62,137 nucleotides of DNA from an uncultured Prevotella sp. (GCA_900769275.1 CAAGGA010000125.1:1-62137), one strand, 5' to 3'. Counted from the stretch's first letter, positions 1 to 8,410 are shown. The notes: generated by a model not told the origin, from the letters alone. Made by a program: numbers and translations.

Positions 1-1
1 A

Positions 2-619
2 GGTACGGCGGGCGCATCCTGCGTGGATGATGATGTCAGGGTGGTAAAGGTCTATGACGACCGTCGTGCAGAACCGGATGAATTCGTAGCAAAAGACGGT
101 GCAGAAGTAGGAGAGGTAATTATTTGTTCTCCTGCAAAGTCTCCTTATTTGTATGTAAATAATGAGGAGGAAACAGAGCGTAAGTACTATAAAGGTTTTA
201 TCTATACCAATGACCTTGCTACTTGGGATGAGAATCAGTTTGTTACTATCATAGGTAGAAAGGATGATATGATTATCTCTTCAGGAGAGAATATCTATCC
301 TACGGAAGTAGAGGCAATTCTCAATACGCATTCAAAGGTGAAGGATTGCATTGTCACTTCTGTTCCAGATAAAATACGCGGTCAGATTGTAACAGCTTAT
401 GTCGTCCCTGTGGAAGCCGTTGGCGATAATACAGAGGGTCTTGCGGATGAGTTAGATGCTTTTTGTAAGGAGAGCAATGAGATAGCGAATTTCAAGCGTC
501 CACGTTATTATAGGTTTGTGAGCCAGATACCGTTCAATGCCACAGGAAAGAAGCTTCATGTTAAGATAAAGGAGACGGCATCACGGGATTTGAAAAATGG
601 ATTGCTTTACAGAGTATAG
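2..619 (+). CDS. Acyl-CoA synthetase (AMP-forming), C-terminal fragment
   Basis: The frame is open to the left edge, so only the last ~205 residues of an adenylate-forming enzyme are present. Such enzymes activate a carboxylic acid as acyl-AMP and transfer it to CoA. Visible family signatures are YTNDLA near residue 68, the hinge GRKDDMIISSGENIYP near 85-100, and the C-terminal PFNATGKK near 180, whose lysine contacts the carboxylate in this superfamily. The fragment therefore covers the end of the large domain and the whole mobile C-terminal domain. The substrate cannot be read from this part. A GTG at 23 is an apparent start only because the true start lies outside. A strong hairpin follows the stop codon. 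Confidence 0.85.
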   Translation, partial: GTAGASCVDDDVRVVKVYDDRRAEPDEFVAKDGAEVGEVIICSPAKSPYLYVNNEEETERKYYKGFIYTNDLATWDENQFVTIIGRKDDMIISSGENIYPTEVEAILNTHSKVKDCIVTSVPDKIRGQIVTAYVVPVEAVGDNTEGLADELDAFCKESNEIANFKRPRYYRFVSQIPFNATGKKLHVKIKETASRDLKNGLLYRV

Positions 620-666
620 TTTGTAATGGACAGAACCTGCCTTATGTAAATATTCTGTTAGTACAA

Positions 667-728
667 GAAAACAAGGGAGATATGGCTGTTGATAACTTAA
701 ATGTCAACAGCCGTATCTCCCTTGTTTT
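667..728. terminator. Bidirectional hairpin terminator
   Basis: Long inverted repeat just after the acyl-CoA synthetase: an arm of about 22 bases starting ACAAGGGAGATA pairs with its complement ending TATCTCCCTTGT, flanked by AAAA on the left and TTTT on the right. It can serve both converging transcripts. Confidence 0.85.
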
Positions 729-751
729 GTAATGTAGTAAGGAAAACATGT

Positions 752-800
752 AGTAGGTAGGTGTGCTGAATTCATATATAGTCCTTGCATCGCCTACTTA
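752..800. repeat. Short palindromic repeat, E family copy 1
   Basis: Begins with GTAGGTGTGC and ends with TTGCATCGCCTACTTA around a TATATA centre. Related copies sit at 13711-13755 and 15431-15475, with a degenerate one near 44446-44483. It lies between converging genes at the 3' end of the GH10-like gene. Confidence 0.5.
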
Positions 801-838
801 TTTGTTTCTCTCTCTCTCTCGTACAAAGAATCGGACAG

Positions 839-2569
839 TTATTTTTCTACTTTGAGAAAGCCGAGACGATGAGTAATACCCTTTTTGTGTATCGAACGAA
901 CGACATACATTCCGTTTGGAATATCTGTCAAGTCGATGTTTGTTGTAGGAGTGAATGTTTTAATAATATTTCCTTTCAGGCTCTCGATGCTGATGAGGGA
1001 AGTAGTTGGATTGATGGGGAATGTATGAGACAATTGGCTGAGTTGCAGAGTTCTTGAACAGACAAGCATTGGGCAGGTAGGTGAGTTGGCAGGCTTGATA
1101 GGTTCAACTGCTTTGGTATTGTCATCGGAGAACATTTGTCTCGGCTCTGACTCATTACCGTATCTATCTACTGTCGTGATGGCATAGAACCAGCCTTTTG
1201 GAACTGTGATACATTTGTTGTCGCGTTTGTACGTAGCAATAATATTCCTCGCATCGCGACAATTGACGGGATATGTGGTCGAGGCATAAATGTTGTATGT
1301 GAGATATGAGCCGTCAGAGTTATCTTTTCCTTCTTCCCACGTCAGTTGTATTGAAGTGGTGGAAATAGGGACGTATTCAATTCTTGATGGTGGTTCAGGA
1401 GATTTGAAATGATACCATGTCATGGCAGGAATGAGAGCAGGATAGGTACAATAATTATCTGCTACATAGTCGTATATTCCTTTTGTGTTGTCAGTAAGGA
1501 ATTGTGAACGGAAATATGTATGTCCCATACCGTACTGACGGAGAACTTCGAGTTCGCGTGTGATGTCATCGAGTGCCCAGTTCTTTTCTTTCGGAGAGAG
1601 GAAATAAATGCCCAATCCTGGGGCCACAACCCTTCCTGCAGACCTTTCTTGCCAGTCGATAGCGAATGGATAAAAGTTATTTCCTTTGAAATACATCATG
1701 GGGAAGAGTGCATCCATGAATCCTTTTTCCATCCATTCCGCAGCATCCTGACAGACGATGTCCCGGGCATTCCATCCATGACTCCATTGACGTGGCAGGT
1801 CGGCGTACTTGCCTATGGGGGAGCAGCTTAGCATAATCCATCCTTTTTCTTGCTTTACCGCTTTATGTACTGCTTTCACAATCCTTGTGATGTTTTTCCG
1901 TCCGGTCTCCCGGTTCTTTATCTTGCCCCAAGTCTCCGGGTAGCGTATATAGTCAAGGTGTATTCCGTCAAGGTCATAACGCCTTGTGAGGTCTCTGCAA
2001 AACGAAGCGATGTATTCCGATGTTCCATCGGATTCTGGATTCATAAATCCTTCATCTCCAATCCTTTTGACCAGATTAGGTACATTCTTTCTTAAATTTC
2101 TGCATCCTGTTCCGTTCCATTTGCCGACAGGGATTGTCACTACCCAGGCATGAATCTGCATGCCGCGTTTGTGGCATTCCTCGATGGCGAAGTTCAGGGC
2201 ATCATAGCCGGGCGATTTTCCCGGTACGCCGGAGAGACATCCGTCCCAAGGTTCTGCTTTGGAGGGGAATATCGTGGTGGCTCTGATTCTTGTCTGTAGG
2301 AAAACGAGATTTATGCCAGCATGCTGCAGTTTGTCAAGGATGGAGCATAATTCTTTCTTTTGTCTTGCTATGGAAGACGGACTGCTGGCATAACAATGTG
2401 GCCAGTCCAGACCACCTATTGTGGTAAGCCATACGGCACGTATTTCATGTAGTGGCGCTACTCTGTCTGTAGAGAAACTGATGGGTGTAATCTTCGCTGT
2501 GCCGTTCTGTGCTTTGGTGCTTGTAAGGCACGACAAGCTGATTAAGATAAATAATATGATTTTCTTCAT
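839..2569 (-). CDS. Secreted family-10-like glycosyl hydrolase (GHL10/DUF187) with FN3 and T9SS sorting domain
   Basis: 576 residues from MKKIILFIL. That start gives a clean signal peptide ending in TKAQ and lies just downstream of a promoter; an upstream TTG in frame would overlap the promoter. The first ~350 residues match the GHL10/DUF187 fold, with HEIRAVWLTT near the start and a DLDGIHLDYIRYP segment that carries likely catalytic acids. A fibronectin-III-like stretch follows (about 390-480). The last ~70 residues end in IDLTDIPNGMYVV...FLKVEK, the pattern of a type A type IX secretion sorting domain. This predicts export by T9SS and surface anchoring or release. The substrate is unknown; relatives act on bacterial or host glycans. 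It is divergently transcribed from cstA. Confidence 0.8.
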   Translation of the reverse strand: MKKIILFILISLSCLTSTKAQNGTAKITPISFSTDRVAPLHEIRAVWLTTIGGLDWPHCYASSPSSIARQKKELCSILDKLQHAGINLVFLQTRIRATTIFPSKAEPWDGCLSGVPGKSPGYDALNFAIEECHKRGMQIHAWVVTIPVGKWNGTGCRNLRKNVPNLVKRIGDEGFMNPESDGTSEYIASFCRDLTRRYDLDGIHLDYIRYPETWGKIKNRETGRKNITRIVKAVHKAVKQEKGWIMLSCSPIGKYADLPRQWSHGWNARDIVCQDAAEWMEKGFMDALFPMMYFKGNNFYPFAIDWQERSAGRVVAPGLGIYFLSPKEKNWALDDITRELEVLRQYGMGHTYFRSQFLTDNTKGIYDYVADNYCTYPALIPAMTWYHFKSPEPPSRIEYVPISTTSIQLTWEEGKDNSDGSYLTYNIYASTTYPVNCRDARNIIATYKRDNKCITVPKGWFYAITTVDRYGNESEPRQMFSDDNTKAVEPIKPANSPTCPMLVCSRTLQLSQLSHTFPINPTTSLISIESLKGNIIKTFTPTTNIDLTDIPNGMYVVRSIHKKGITHRLGFLKVEK

Positions 2570-2577
2570 TTCGCTTA

Positions 2578-2609
2578 CAAAGTTACATTTTCTTTTTGGT
2601 AGTTCCAAA
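2578..2609 (-). promoter_or_regulatory. Promoter of the GH10-like gene
   Basis: On the minus strand, TAACTTTG (2578-2585) and TTTG (2606-2609) are 20 bp apart, the Bacteroidetes -7/-33 arrangement. The ATG lies only 9 bases below the -7 box, so the leader is nearly absent. Confidence 0.7.
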
Positions 2610-2626
2610 TGTTTTTCTTAACTTTG
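2595..2626 (+). promoter_or_regulatory. Promoter of cstA
   Basis: TTTG (2595-2598), a 20-bp spacer and TAACTTTG (2619-2626). It interleaves with the opposite promoter. It places transcription start near 2632, which rules out the upstream ATG at 2609 and supports 2654. Confidence 0.7.
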
Positions 2627-2653
2627 CAAAGAAATTATAATTATTATATCGGA

Positions 2654-4258
2654 ATGATAACGTTTATCATCAGCCTCTTCGCATTGGTATCAGGCTATTT
2701 TTTTTACGGAAGGTTTGTCGAGAAAGTCTTCGGACCTGACGATCGTCCTACTCCGGCTCTGAAGATTAATGATGGAGTGGATTTTCTTGTCTTGCCGTCA
2801 TGGAAGGTATTTATGATACAATTCCTCAACATTGCCGGTACAGGTCCGATATTCGGAGCTATTATGGGTATGTGGTATGGTCCGTCAGCATACCTTTGGA
2901 TTGTTTTCGGTTGTATTTTCGCCGGAGCTACGCATGATTATCTTTCCGGAGCCATAAGCCTGAGAAAGGGAGGCATTGGTTTGCCTGAGCTGATAGGGGA
3001 ATACCTTGGTCCTAATTTCAGAAGTGTGATGCTGGTATTCTCTGTATTCTTGCTTATAATGGTAGGAGCGGTCTTCGTGCTCAGTCCTGCGACTCTCATT
3101 GACGGGATGATGCCTGCAGAGTTCGGTGACACGCTGATATGGTGGATAGTGGTGATATTCATCTATTATATCATAGCCACGATGATGCCTGTAGATAAGA
3201 TTATAGGCAGGATATATCCTCTGTTTGCCATATCGCTGCTGTTCATGGGCATTGCTTTGTTTGTCAAGCTCTTGGTGCTGAACCCTCAGTTGCCGGAGTT
3301 GTGGGACGGTCTCGGAAATATGGGAGAGGAGAGACTTGGCATCAATAATGCAGACCCGATGATACCGGCACTTTTCATCACGATAGCCTGCGGTGCTATC
3401 AGCGGATTTCATGCCACTCAGTCGCCTCTTATGGCGCGCTGCATGAAGTCGGAACGTCTTGCCCGTCCGATTTTCTATGGTTCGATGATAACGGAGGGTA
3501 TCATCGCCTTGATATGGGCAACGGTGTCAAGTTGGTTCTTCTATGGAGAGGGATGGAGAGAGGTATGTTCTCCTGAGGTCATAGCTCAGTTTACCAGTCA
3601 GACGGAGAAGACTGTCACGCAGTTCTTTTCTGCCCCTAAGGTAGTCATGCAGGTATGTAACGGGTGGCTTGGCGTAGTAGGCGGAGTGCTTGCCGTTCTC
3701 GGTGTCGTAGCGGCTCCGATTACCAGTGGTGACACGGCTCTGCGCTCCTGTCGCCTTATTGTTGCCGATGCGTTCAGGATTGATCAGAAGCCTGTGCTCA
3801 AGCGTCTTGCCGTGTCGTTGCCGATATTCGTCTTCTCGTTCCTCTTGCTTGTGTGGCAGATGGATAATCCTGACAGTTTCAACGTGATATGGAAATATTT
3901 CGGCTTAGCCAATCAGGCTTTGTCTATCTTTACCTTATGGGCGGTCACCGTATATCTTGCGTTAAAGGGAAGGTATTATTTCATTACTCTCATTCCGGCA
4001 ATGTTCATGACTTGGGTTTGCATATCATTCCTGTGTATCAGTAAGCAGGCTCTTGGTCTTCCTCCGTTTGTGGGATATTCCATTGCAGTCGTCGGTGTCA
4101 TTATTGTTACAGCAGCATTCTTCAGGTGGCTCGTAAGAGACCATGTCAGAATACAGCACAAACGTGATTACGTCATGATACAGAAAAGAAGAGCAGAAGA
4201 AGGCAAGCGTGCCGTCATCAAGGATGATGTACTTATCCAGACTCCTGTCAAGATGTAG
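2654..4258 (+). CDS. cstA: Carbon starvation protein CstA family transporter
   Basis: 534 residues from MITFIISLFAL, with a dozen or more hydrophobic segments across the length. CstA-family proteins are inner-membrane carriers; E. coli members import pyruvate or peptides during starvation. Recognisable signatures are SWKVFMIQFLNIAGTGPIFG near residue 50, GATHDYLSG near 95, SGFHATQSPLMARCM near 245, and GVVAAPITSGDTALRSCR near 360. The length matches the shorter CstA class without the long C-terminal extension. An in-frame ATG at 2609 was discarded because the promoter -7 box lies inside it. A short basic tail (about 30 residues) ends the protein. The gene starts a plus-strand run with the barrel protein, nadC and the dipeptidase. 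Confidence 0.85.
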   Translation: MITFIISLFALVSGYFFYGRFVEKVFGPDDRPTPALKINDGVDFLVLPSWKVFMIQFLNIAGTGPIFGAIMGMWYGPSAYLWIVFGCIFAGATHDYLSGAISLRKGGIGLPELIGEYLGPNFRSVMLVFSVFLLIMVGAVFVLSPATLIDGMMPAEFGDTLIWWIVVIFIYYIIATMMPVDKIIGRIYPLFAISLLFMGIALFVKLLVLNPQLPELWDGLGNMGEERLGINNADPMIPALFITIACGAISGFHATQSPLMARCMKSERLARPIFYGSMITEGIIALIWATVSSWFFYGEGWREVCSPEVIAQFTSQTEKTVTQFFSAPKVVMQVCNGWLGVVGGVLAVLGVVAAPITSGDTALRSCRLIVADAFRIDQKPVLKRLAVSLPIFVFSFLLLVWQMDNPDSFNVIWKYFGLANQALSIFTLWAVTVYLALKGRYYFITLIPAMFMTWVCISFLCISKQALGLPPFVGYSIAVVGVIIVTAAFFRWLVRDHVRIQHKRDYVMIQKRRAEEGKRAVIKDDVLIQTPVKM

Positions 4259-4319
4259 TAAAAGTCTTGAAAACAGATAATTAAATATTAGATAAAAGAA
4301 AAAATCAACAATGACGATT

Positions 4320-4799
4320 ATGAAGAAGTTTTTTGTTGTGCTTTCCTTGTTGGCGACAACATTGGTAGCAAATGCTCAGTTCGAGGCAGGCAAGAAATAC
4401 GTATCTGCTTCCTTGAACAGTCTTGACATGAACTATAACGGTTCAAAAGGTTTTTCCCTTGGTGTCAATCTTAAAGGCGGTTTGTTTCTTGAGGACAACT
4501 GGCAGGTGAACGGACTTCTCGGTTATGACCATGTCGGCAAGCAGGACGTTGATTGTTTCCGTGCAGGTATAGGTGGGCGGTACTATATAATTCAAAACGG
4601 TATCTATCTTGGTGCCAATTGCAATCTCGTGCTCAGCGATGGGTATAATGACCTCCTGCCAGGGATAGAGATTGGATATGCCTATTTCATTAATGACAAG
4701 ATTACTATCGAGCCTGCTATTTATTATGACCAGAGTTTCAAGCGTCATTCTGATTTCTCCACTGTAGGCATGAGGTTGGGTCTTGGCTTTTACTTCTAA
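4320..4799 (+). CDS. Small outer-membrane beta-barrel protein
   Basis: 159 residues. MKKFFVVLSLLATTLVANAQ is a typical signal peptide, so the ATG at 4320 is preferred to the one at 4311. The mature part alternates short amphipathic strands rich in Gly, Tyr and Asn (GGRYYIIQNGIYLGANCN, IEIGYAYFIND) and ends with an aromatic residue in LGLGFYF, as in outer-membrane barrels that use the BAM machine. It resembles small OmpA-barrel or OmpW-like porin-family proteins of Bacteroidales, without an OmpA peptidoglycan domain. Function is unknown. It lies 61 bp after cstA. Confidence 0.7.
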   Translation: MKKFFVVLSLLATTLVANAQFEAGKKYVSASLNSLDMNYNGSKGFSLGVNLKGGLFLEDNWQVNGLLGYDHVGKQDVDCFRAGIGGRYYIIQNGIYLGANCNLVLSDGYNDLLPGIEIGYAYFINDKITIEPAIYYDQSFKRHSDFSTVGMRLGLGFYF

Positions 4800-4877
4800 G
4801 AGAATAATTGCGAATACCACAGAGTATCACGGTAGTTAGGTGGGTACTTGTATTACGACATAAATGTTGATTGTTAT

Positions 4878-5753
4878 ATGTTAAGTGTAGAAGAACTGAA
4901 TGACAGACTCATAGATTTGAGTTTTGCAGAAGATATAGGAGATGGAGATCATACCACTCTCTGTTGTATTCCTGCTGAGGCAATGGGCGAAAGCAAACTG
5001 CTCATCAAGCAGCCTGGAATCATCGCTGGAGTGGAAATAGCCAAGGAGGTGTTCCATCGTTTTGATCCGGAGTTGCAGGTAGAGGTCTATATCAATGATG
5101 GTGCAGAGGTAAAGTCTGGCGATATTGTGATGAGTGTAAAGGGAAAGACCCAGAGTTTGCTCCAGACTGAACGCTTGATGCTCAATATCATGCAGAGAAT
5201 GAGCGGAATAGCCACGATGACTCATAAGTATCAACAGGCATTGATAGATGCCGGTACAAAGACTCGCGTACTTGATACGAGGAAGACCACGCCGGGTATG
5301 CGAATGCTTGAGAAAGAAGCCGTCAAGATAGGAGGTGGCATGAATCATCGTATTGGATTGTTTGACATGATACTTCTCAAGGATAATCACATTGATTTCT
5401 GCGGTGGCGTTCACAATGCAATCTCCCGTGCCAAGCAATATTGCAAGGAGCATGGCAAGAATTTGAAGATAGAATGTGAGGTACGAAACTGGAAAGAACT
5501 TGAGGAGGCACTTGCAGAAGGTTGTGACAGAATAATGTTCGACAATTTTACTCCGGAAGATACCAAAAAGGCAGTGGAACTCGTTGCGGGTCGTTGTGAG
5601 ACGGAATCCTCAGGGGGTATTACGTATGAGACCATGATACCATACGCAAAGGCAGGTGTCGATTTTATATCTTTTGGTGCTTTGACGCATAGTGTAAAGG
5701 GACTTGACATGAGTTTCAAGGCTGCCGGCAGCGACAAGTTGATTATCTCATGA
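4878..5753 (+). CDS. nadC: Nicotinate-nucleotide pyrophosphorylase (quinolinate phosphoribosyltransferase)
   Basis: About 291 residues starting MLSVEELNDRLI. Converts quinolinate and PRPP to nicotinate mononucleotide in de novo NAD synthesis, in the cytoplasm. Diagnostic motifs are DTRKTTPGMRMLEKEAV (PRPP/quinolinate-binding Arg and Lys), GGGMNHRIGLFDMILLKDNH, ECEVRNWKEL, DRIMFDNF and GVDFISFGALTHS. A TTG 30 bases upstream is in frame, but ATG at 4878 fits the family N-terminus. nadA and nadB are not in this window. The stop overlaps an ATG of the next frame. Confidence 0.92.
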   Translation: MLSVEELNDRLIDLSFAEDIGDGDHTTLCCIPAEAMGESKLLIKQPGIIAGVEIAKEVFHRFDPELQVEVYINDGAEVKSGDIVMSVKGKTQSLLQTERLMLNIMQRMSGIATMTHKYQQALIDAGTKTRVLDTRKTTPGMRMLEKEAVKIGGGMNHRIGLFDMILLKDNHIDFCGGVHNAISRAKQYCKEHGKNLKIECEVRNWKELEEALAEGCDRIMFDNFTPEDTKKAVELVAGRCETESSGGITYETMIPYAKAGVDFISFGALTHSVKGLDMSFKAAGSDKLIIS

Positions 5754-5782
5754 TTGTCATATCAGGATTACTATTGAGACAT

Positions 5783-7417
5783 ATGAAGAAGATGATAATG
5801 TCCGCCGTTCTCCTTGTATGGGGAATGGCTCAGTCATTTGCCTGCACTGACTTTATCGTAGGCAAGAGGGCGAGTGCAGACGGTAGTGTGATGGCTTCCT
5901 ACAATGCCGATTCGTATGGAGCATATCATGTGCTGTATCATTCTCCTGCGGGAAAGCATTCCAAGGGGGAGATGATAAAGATATATGACGGTGATACTAA
6001 TGAATACCATGGTGAGATACCGCAGGTAGAGGAAACCTATAACGTAATAGGGTATATAAATGAGTATCAGGTTACTATCCACGAAACGACTTATGGCGGA
6101 CGTGAGGAAATGGTCGATACTACAGGTGTTCTCGATTACGTCTCCCTGATGCAGATTGCGCTCCAGCGTTCCAAGTCTGCCCGTGAGGCAATCAAGGTAA
6201 TGACAACTCTTGCCGAGACTTATGGCTATTGCTCCGAGGGTGAGTCATTCTCAGTATGTGATCCTGACGAGGCTTGGTATATGGAAATGCAGGGTGCAGG
6301 TGTCGGTGGAGTGGTGTGGGTAGCAGTCCGCATTCCTGATGATGCTATCTGTGCTCATGCCAATCAGAGCCGCATCACCACTTTCAATCAAAAGGATAAG
6401 GAGAATGTAATGTTCTCAAAGAACTGTGTCAAGTACGCACGTAAGATGGGATGGTTCACGGGAAAGGATGCCGACTTCTCATGGAATGCAGCCTATGCTG
6501 CTCCCGATTTCTCCGGCCGCCGTTTCTGTGATGCCCGTGTGTGGGCTTTCTATCGTTTCTTCTCTGATGACATGGATGAGTATCTTCCGTGGGCAGAGGG
6601 AAAGGACAAGGATGCAAAGCCACTTCCTCTTTGGATTGTGCCTAATAGAAAACTCACTGTTCATGACTTGATAATGGCAAACAGAGACCATTATGAGGGC
6701 ACGCCGCTGGAGGTGAAAAGTACCATAGGCGGAGGTATTTGGGAAATGCCTTATCAGCCTACGCCGCTGACTTATGAGGTTGATGGCAAGAAATACTTTA
6801 CCGAGCGTCCTATTTCTACACAGCAGACAGCAATGACTTACATTACTCAAATGCGTTCGTGGCTTCCGAGGGAGATAGGAGGATGTCTGTGGGTGGCTAA
6901 TGATGACCCAAATATGGTAGCATATACCCCTGTCTATTGTTGTGCAACGAAGTCACCGGAGTGTTATGATGCACCAGGTGCAGACGATGTGACTTTTTCT
7001 GACCGAAGTGCTTTCTGGGTATGCAACTGGGTAAGCAATATGGTATATCCCCGTTACAGCATGATGTTTCCGGAATTACAGTCAGTCCGTGACCGCTTGG
7101 AGAAGAAATATTTCTCACAGCAACGTGCGATAGAGGAGAAAGCAAGGTCGTTGTACGCTTCCTCTCCTGCAGAGGCTGTCAAGTATCTCAATGACTATTC
7201 ATGTCAGGAGGCACAACAGATGCTTGAGGAATGGAAGAATCTTGCCACGCTGCTTATCGTCCGCTATAATGATATGGCTGTGAAGAAGATGAAAGACGGC
7301 AAGTATCTCAAGACCAAGGACGGGCTTATCGTGCCTGTCGAGCGTCCCGGCTATCCCAAGGAATATGCCCGCAGGATGCACAGGTTGTCTCCCAAGAATA
7401 TGGAGATACCGCAGTGA
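5783..7417 (+). CDS. Secreted C69 family dipeptidase
   Basis: 544 residues. The signal sequence MKKMIMSAVLLVWGMAQSFA is followed directly by CTDFIVGKRASADGS. In the C69 (PepD) family the cysteine exposed after processing is the N-terminal nucleophile, so Cys21 is the catalytic residue and signal cleavage also activates the enzyme. Further family marks are a Ser/Gly-rich MASYNADSYG, then YGYCSEGESFSVCDPDEAWYME (written here only as a landmark near residue 150-170) and ARVWAFYRFF. Expected to cleave dipeptides in the periplasm. An ATG at 5750 overlaps the nadC stop as ATGA but would add 11 residues before the signal peptide. No clear terminator follows; an iteron hairpin sits 8 bases after the stop. 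Confidence 0.85.
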   Translation: MKKMIMSAVLLVWGMAQSFACTDFIVGKRASADGSVMASYNADSYGAYHVLYHSPAGKHSKGEMIKIYDGDTNEYHGEIPQVEETYNVIGYINEYQVTIHETTYGGREEMVDTTGVLDYVSLMQIALQRSKSAREAIKVMTTLAETYGYCSEGESFSVCDPDEAWYMEMQGAGVGGVVWVAVRIPDDAICAHANQSRITTFNQKDKENVMFSKNCVKYARKMGWFTGKDADFSWNAAYAAPDFSGRRFCDARVWAFYRFFSDDMDEYLPWAEGKDKDAKPLPLWIVPNRKLTVHDLIMANRDHYEGTPLEVKSTIGGGIWEMPYQPTPLTYEVDGKKYFTERPISTQQTAMTYITQMRSWLPREIGGCLWVANDDPNMVAYTPVYCCATKSPECYDAPGADDVTFSDRSAFWVCNWVSNMVYPRYSMMFPELQSVRDRLEKKYFSQQRAIEEKARSLYASSPAEAVKYLNDYSCQEAQQMLEEWKNLATLLIVRYNDMAVKKMKDGKYLKTKDGLIVPVERPGYPKEYARRMHRLSPKNMEIPQ

Positions 7418-7424
7418 TGTTTAG

Positions 7425-7551
7425 TTTCGGTTATGCGGTTATACGGTTTTATGGTTTTACGGAGGATTGTGAAGGCTAATTGTATATTCCGTATAACCAT
7501 AAAACCGTATAACCGTATAACCGCAAAACCGTATAACCTTACAACCGAAAC
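7425..7551. repeat. Iteron hairpin element, copy a
   Basis: Left arm of GGTTNTACGGTT-type iterons, core at 7459-7493 (GGAGGATTGTGAAGGCT then a TATTCCGTA end), and right arm of repeated AACCGTATAACC-type iterons. The outer ends GTTTCGGTT and AACCGAAAC are complementary. Three other copies in the window share the core. Confidence 0.75.
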
Positions 7552-7552
7552 T

Positions 7553-7855
7553 CTACATCATCCATTCATCGTTCTCGTCAATCTCAAACTCCAGCATCAG
7601 TTGCGTGACTATCTGAGATGCGGTGTTGAGTTTGTACCACCCTTTTTTTTCGCATTTTGAAATGGCTCCCTGAGAATAGGAAGATTCCGTTTTGAGATAT
7701 TTGGTTACGTCTGCCTTTACATCTTCATAAGGACGTGACGAGAAGAAATCTACAGCTGTCATATTATACACATGACGCACTATTGTATCTATGGGCAGCC
7801 CTTTATTGCGGTTGGCTTCGCGTAATATCAGTAGAATTTCCCGTTGGTATGCCAT
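7553..7855 (-). CDS. Conserved small protein, possible winged-helix
   Basis: 100 residues, MAYQREILLILREANRNKGL at the start. The first half looks like a winged-helix or HARE-type unit (repeated helices, then KCEKKGWYKLN as a possible wing), and the C-terminus is acidic (EFEIDENDEW). From memory, Bacteroidales genomes carry similar short proteins with the same MAYQREILLILREA opening, but no function is known. It stands alone on the minus strand, convergent with the C69 gene. The stop codon is two bases from the iteron hairpin. A DNA-binding role is only an inference. Confidence 0.55.
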   Translation of the reverse strand: MAYQREILLILREANRNKGLPIDTIVRHVYNMTAVDFFSSRPYEDVKADVTKYLKTESSYSQGAISKCEKKGWYKLNTASQIVTQLMLEFEIDENDEWMM

Positions 7856-7953
7856 ATTGGAATAAGGTATGTCGGTTTGTATATGGATGATTGTTCTCGA
7901 CCTCTGAAAAATGATGTAGGATGTAGTGTCGGAGGTAATGTCTTATATACGAA

Positions 7954-7981
7954 GATAGCATCGATGAAAATCGATGCTATC
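7954..7981. terminator. Perfect 12-bp hairpin below tRNA-Cys
   Basis: GATAGCATCGAT, a four-base loop, then ATCGATGCTATC. It follows the tRNA-Cys gene in its direction of transcription by about 30 bases. There is no T-run, so intrinsic termination is uncertain. Confidence 0.5.
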
Positions 7982-8013
7982 AATAATGTCGTATCAAACG
8001 TTTTATTGTTTTG

Positions 8014-8085
8014 AGGTGCGTGGCGGAGTCGAACCGCCTTAGCTGGTTTTGCAGACCAGAGACTAAACCGTTCATCCAACGCACC
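8014..8085 (-). tRNA. tRNA-Cys (GCA)
   Basis: On the minus strand the acceptor GGTGCGT pairs with ACGCACC followed by discriminator T, as usual for tRNA-Cys. The anticodon stem CTGGT/ACCAG encloses CTGCAAA, giving anticodon GCA. The T arm contains GGTTCGACTCC. CCA is not encoded. Confidence 0.95.
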
Positions 8086-8115
8086 GATTTAGACCTGCAT
8101 TTTGCAAATGCGATG

Positions 8116-8147
8116 CAAAGGTACGATAATTTTCTCATTCCACCAAA
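8116..8147 (-). promoter_or_regulatory. Promoter of tRNA-Cys
   Basis: Minus-strand TACCTTTG (8116-8123) and TTTG (8144-8147) with a 20-bp spacer, about 30 bp upstream of the tRNA. Confidence 0.7.
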
Positions 8148-8233
8148 TTATTTCCTGTTTTTTTTCTTCGGTTTCTCTTTCTTTAGCCTTTTACAGGGAA
8201 TCTGAGGAACGTTGCCGTGTAGGGAAATGTCAA

Positions 8234-8410
8234 TTTTGTCCTATTCCCTATGTTTTCATGTCTATGTATAACTATCTGAAAATTAATGATATACAATAGC
8301 GTTGATTTTACGTTGCAAAAGCGGCGCTTTTACCTTGTAATATCAATGCTTTTACCTTGTAATATCAATGCTTTTGCGGTGTAATATCATAGATATCATT
8401 TTTGTCCTAT
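8234..8410 (+). repeat. 177-bp dispersed element, copy A
   Basis: Bounded on both sides by TTTTGTCCTAT. The inside shares AACTATCTGA, GCGTTGAT and a run of ~22-bp modules built on GCTTTTACCTTGTAATATCA with the copy at 37040-37216, which is in the opposite orientation and has exactly the same length. No open frame of note. The surrounding 8086-8636 holds nothing else recognisable apart from the tRNA-Cys promoter. Confidence 0.8.

Noticed and set aside
2609..2653. Longer N-terminus for CstA from ATG 2609
   Set aside because: The promoter -7 box TAACTTTG at 2619-2626 lies inside this stretch.
8316..8392. Possible CRISPR or attC array from ~22-bp modules
   Set aside because: Modules are contiguous with no spacers, and an equal-length copy exists at 37040-37216; no integrase or cas gene.
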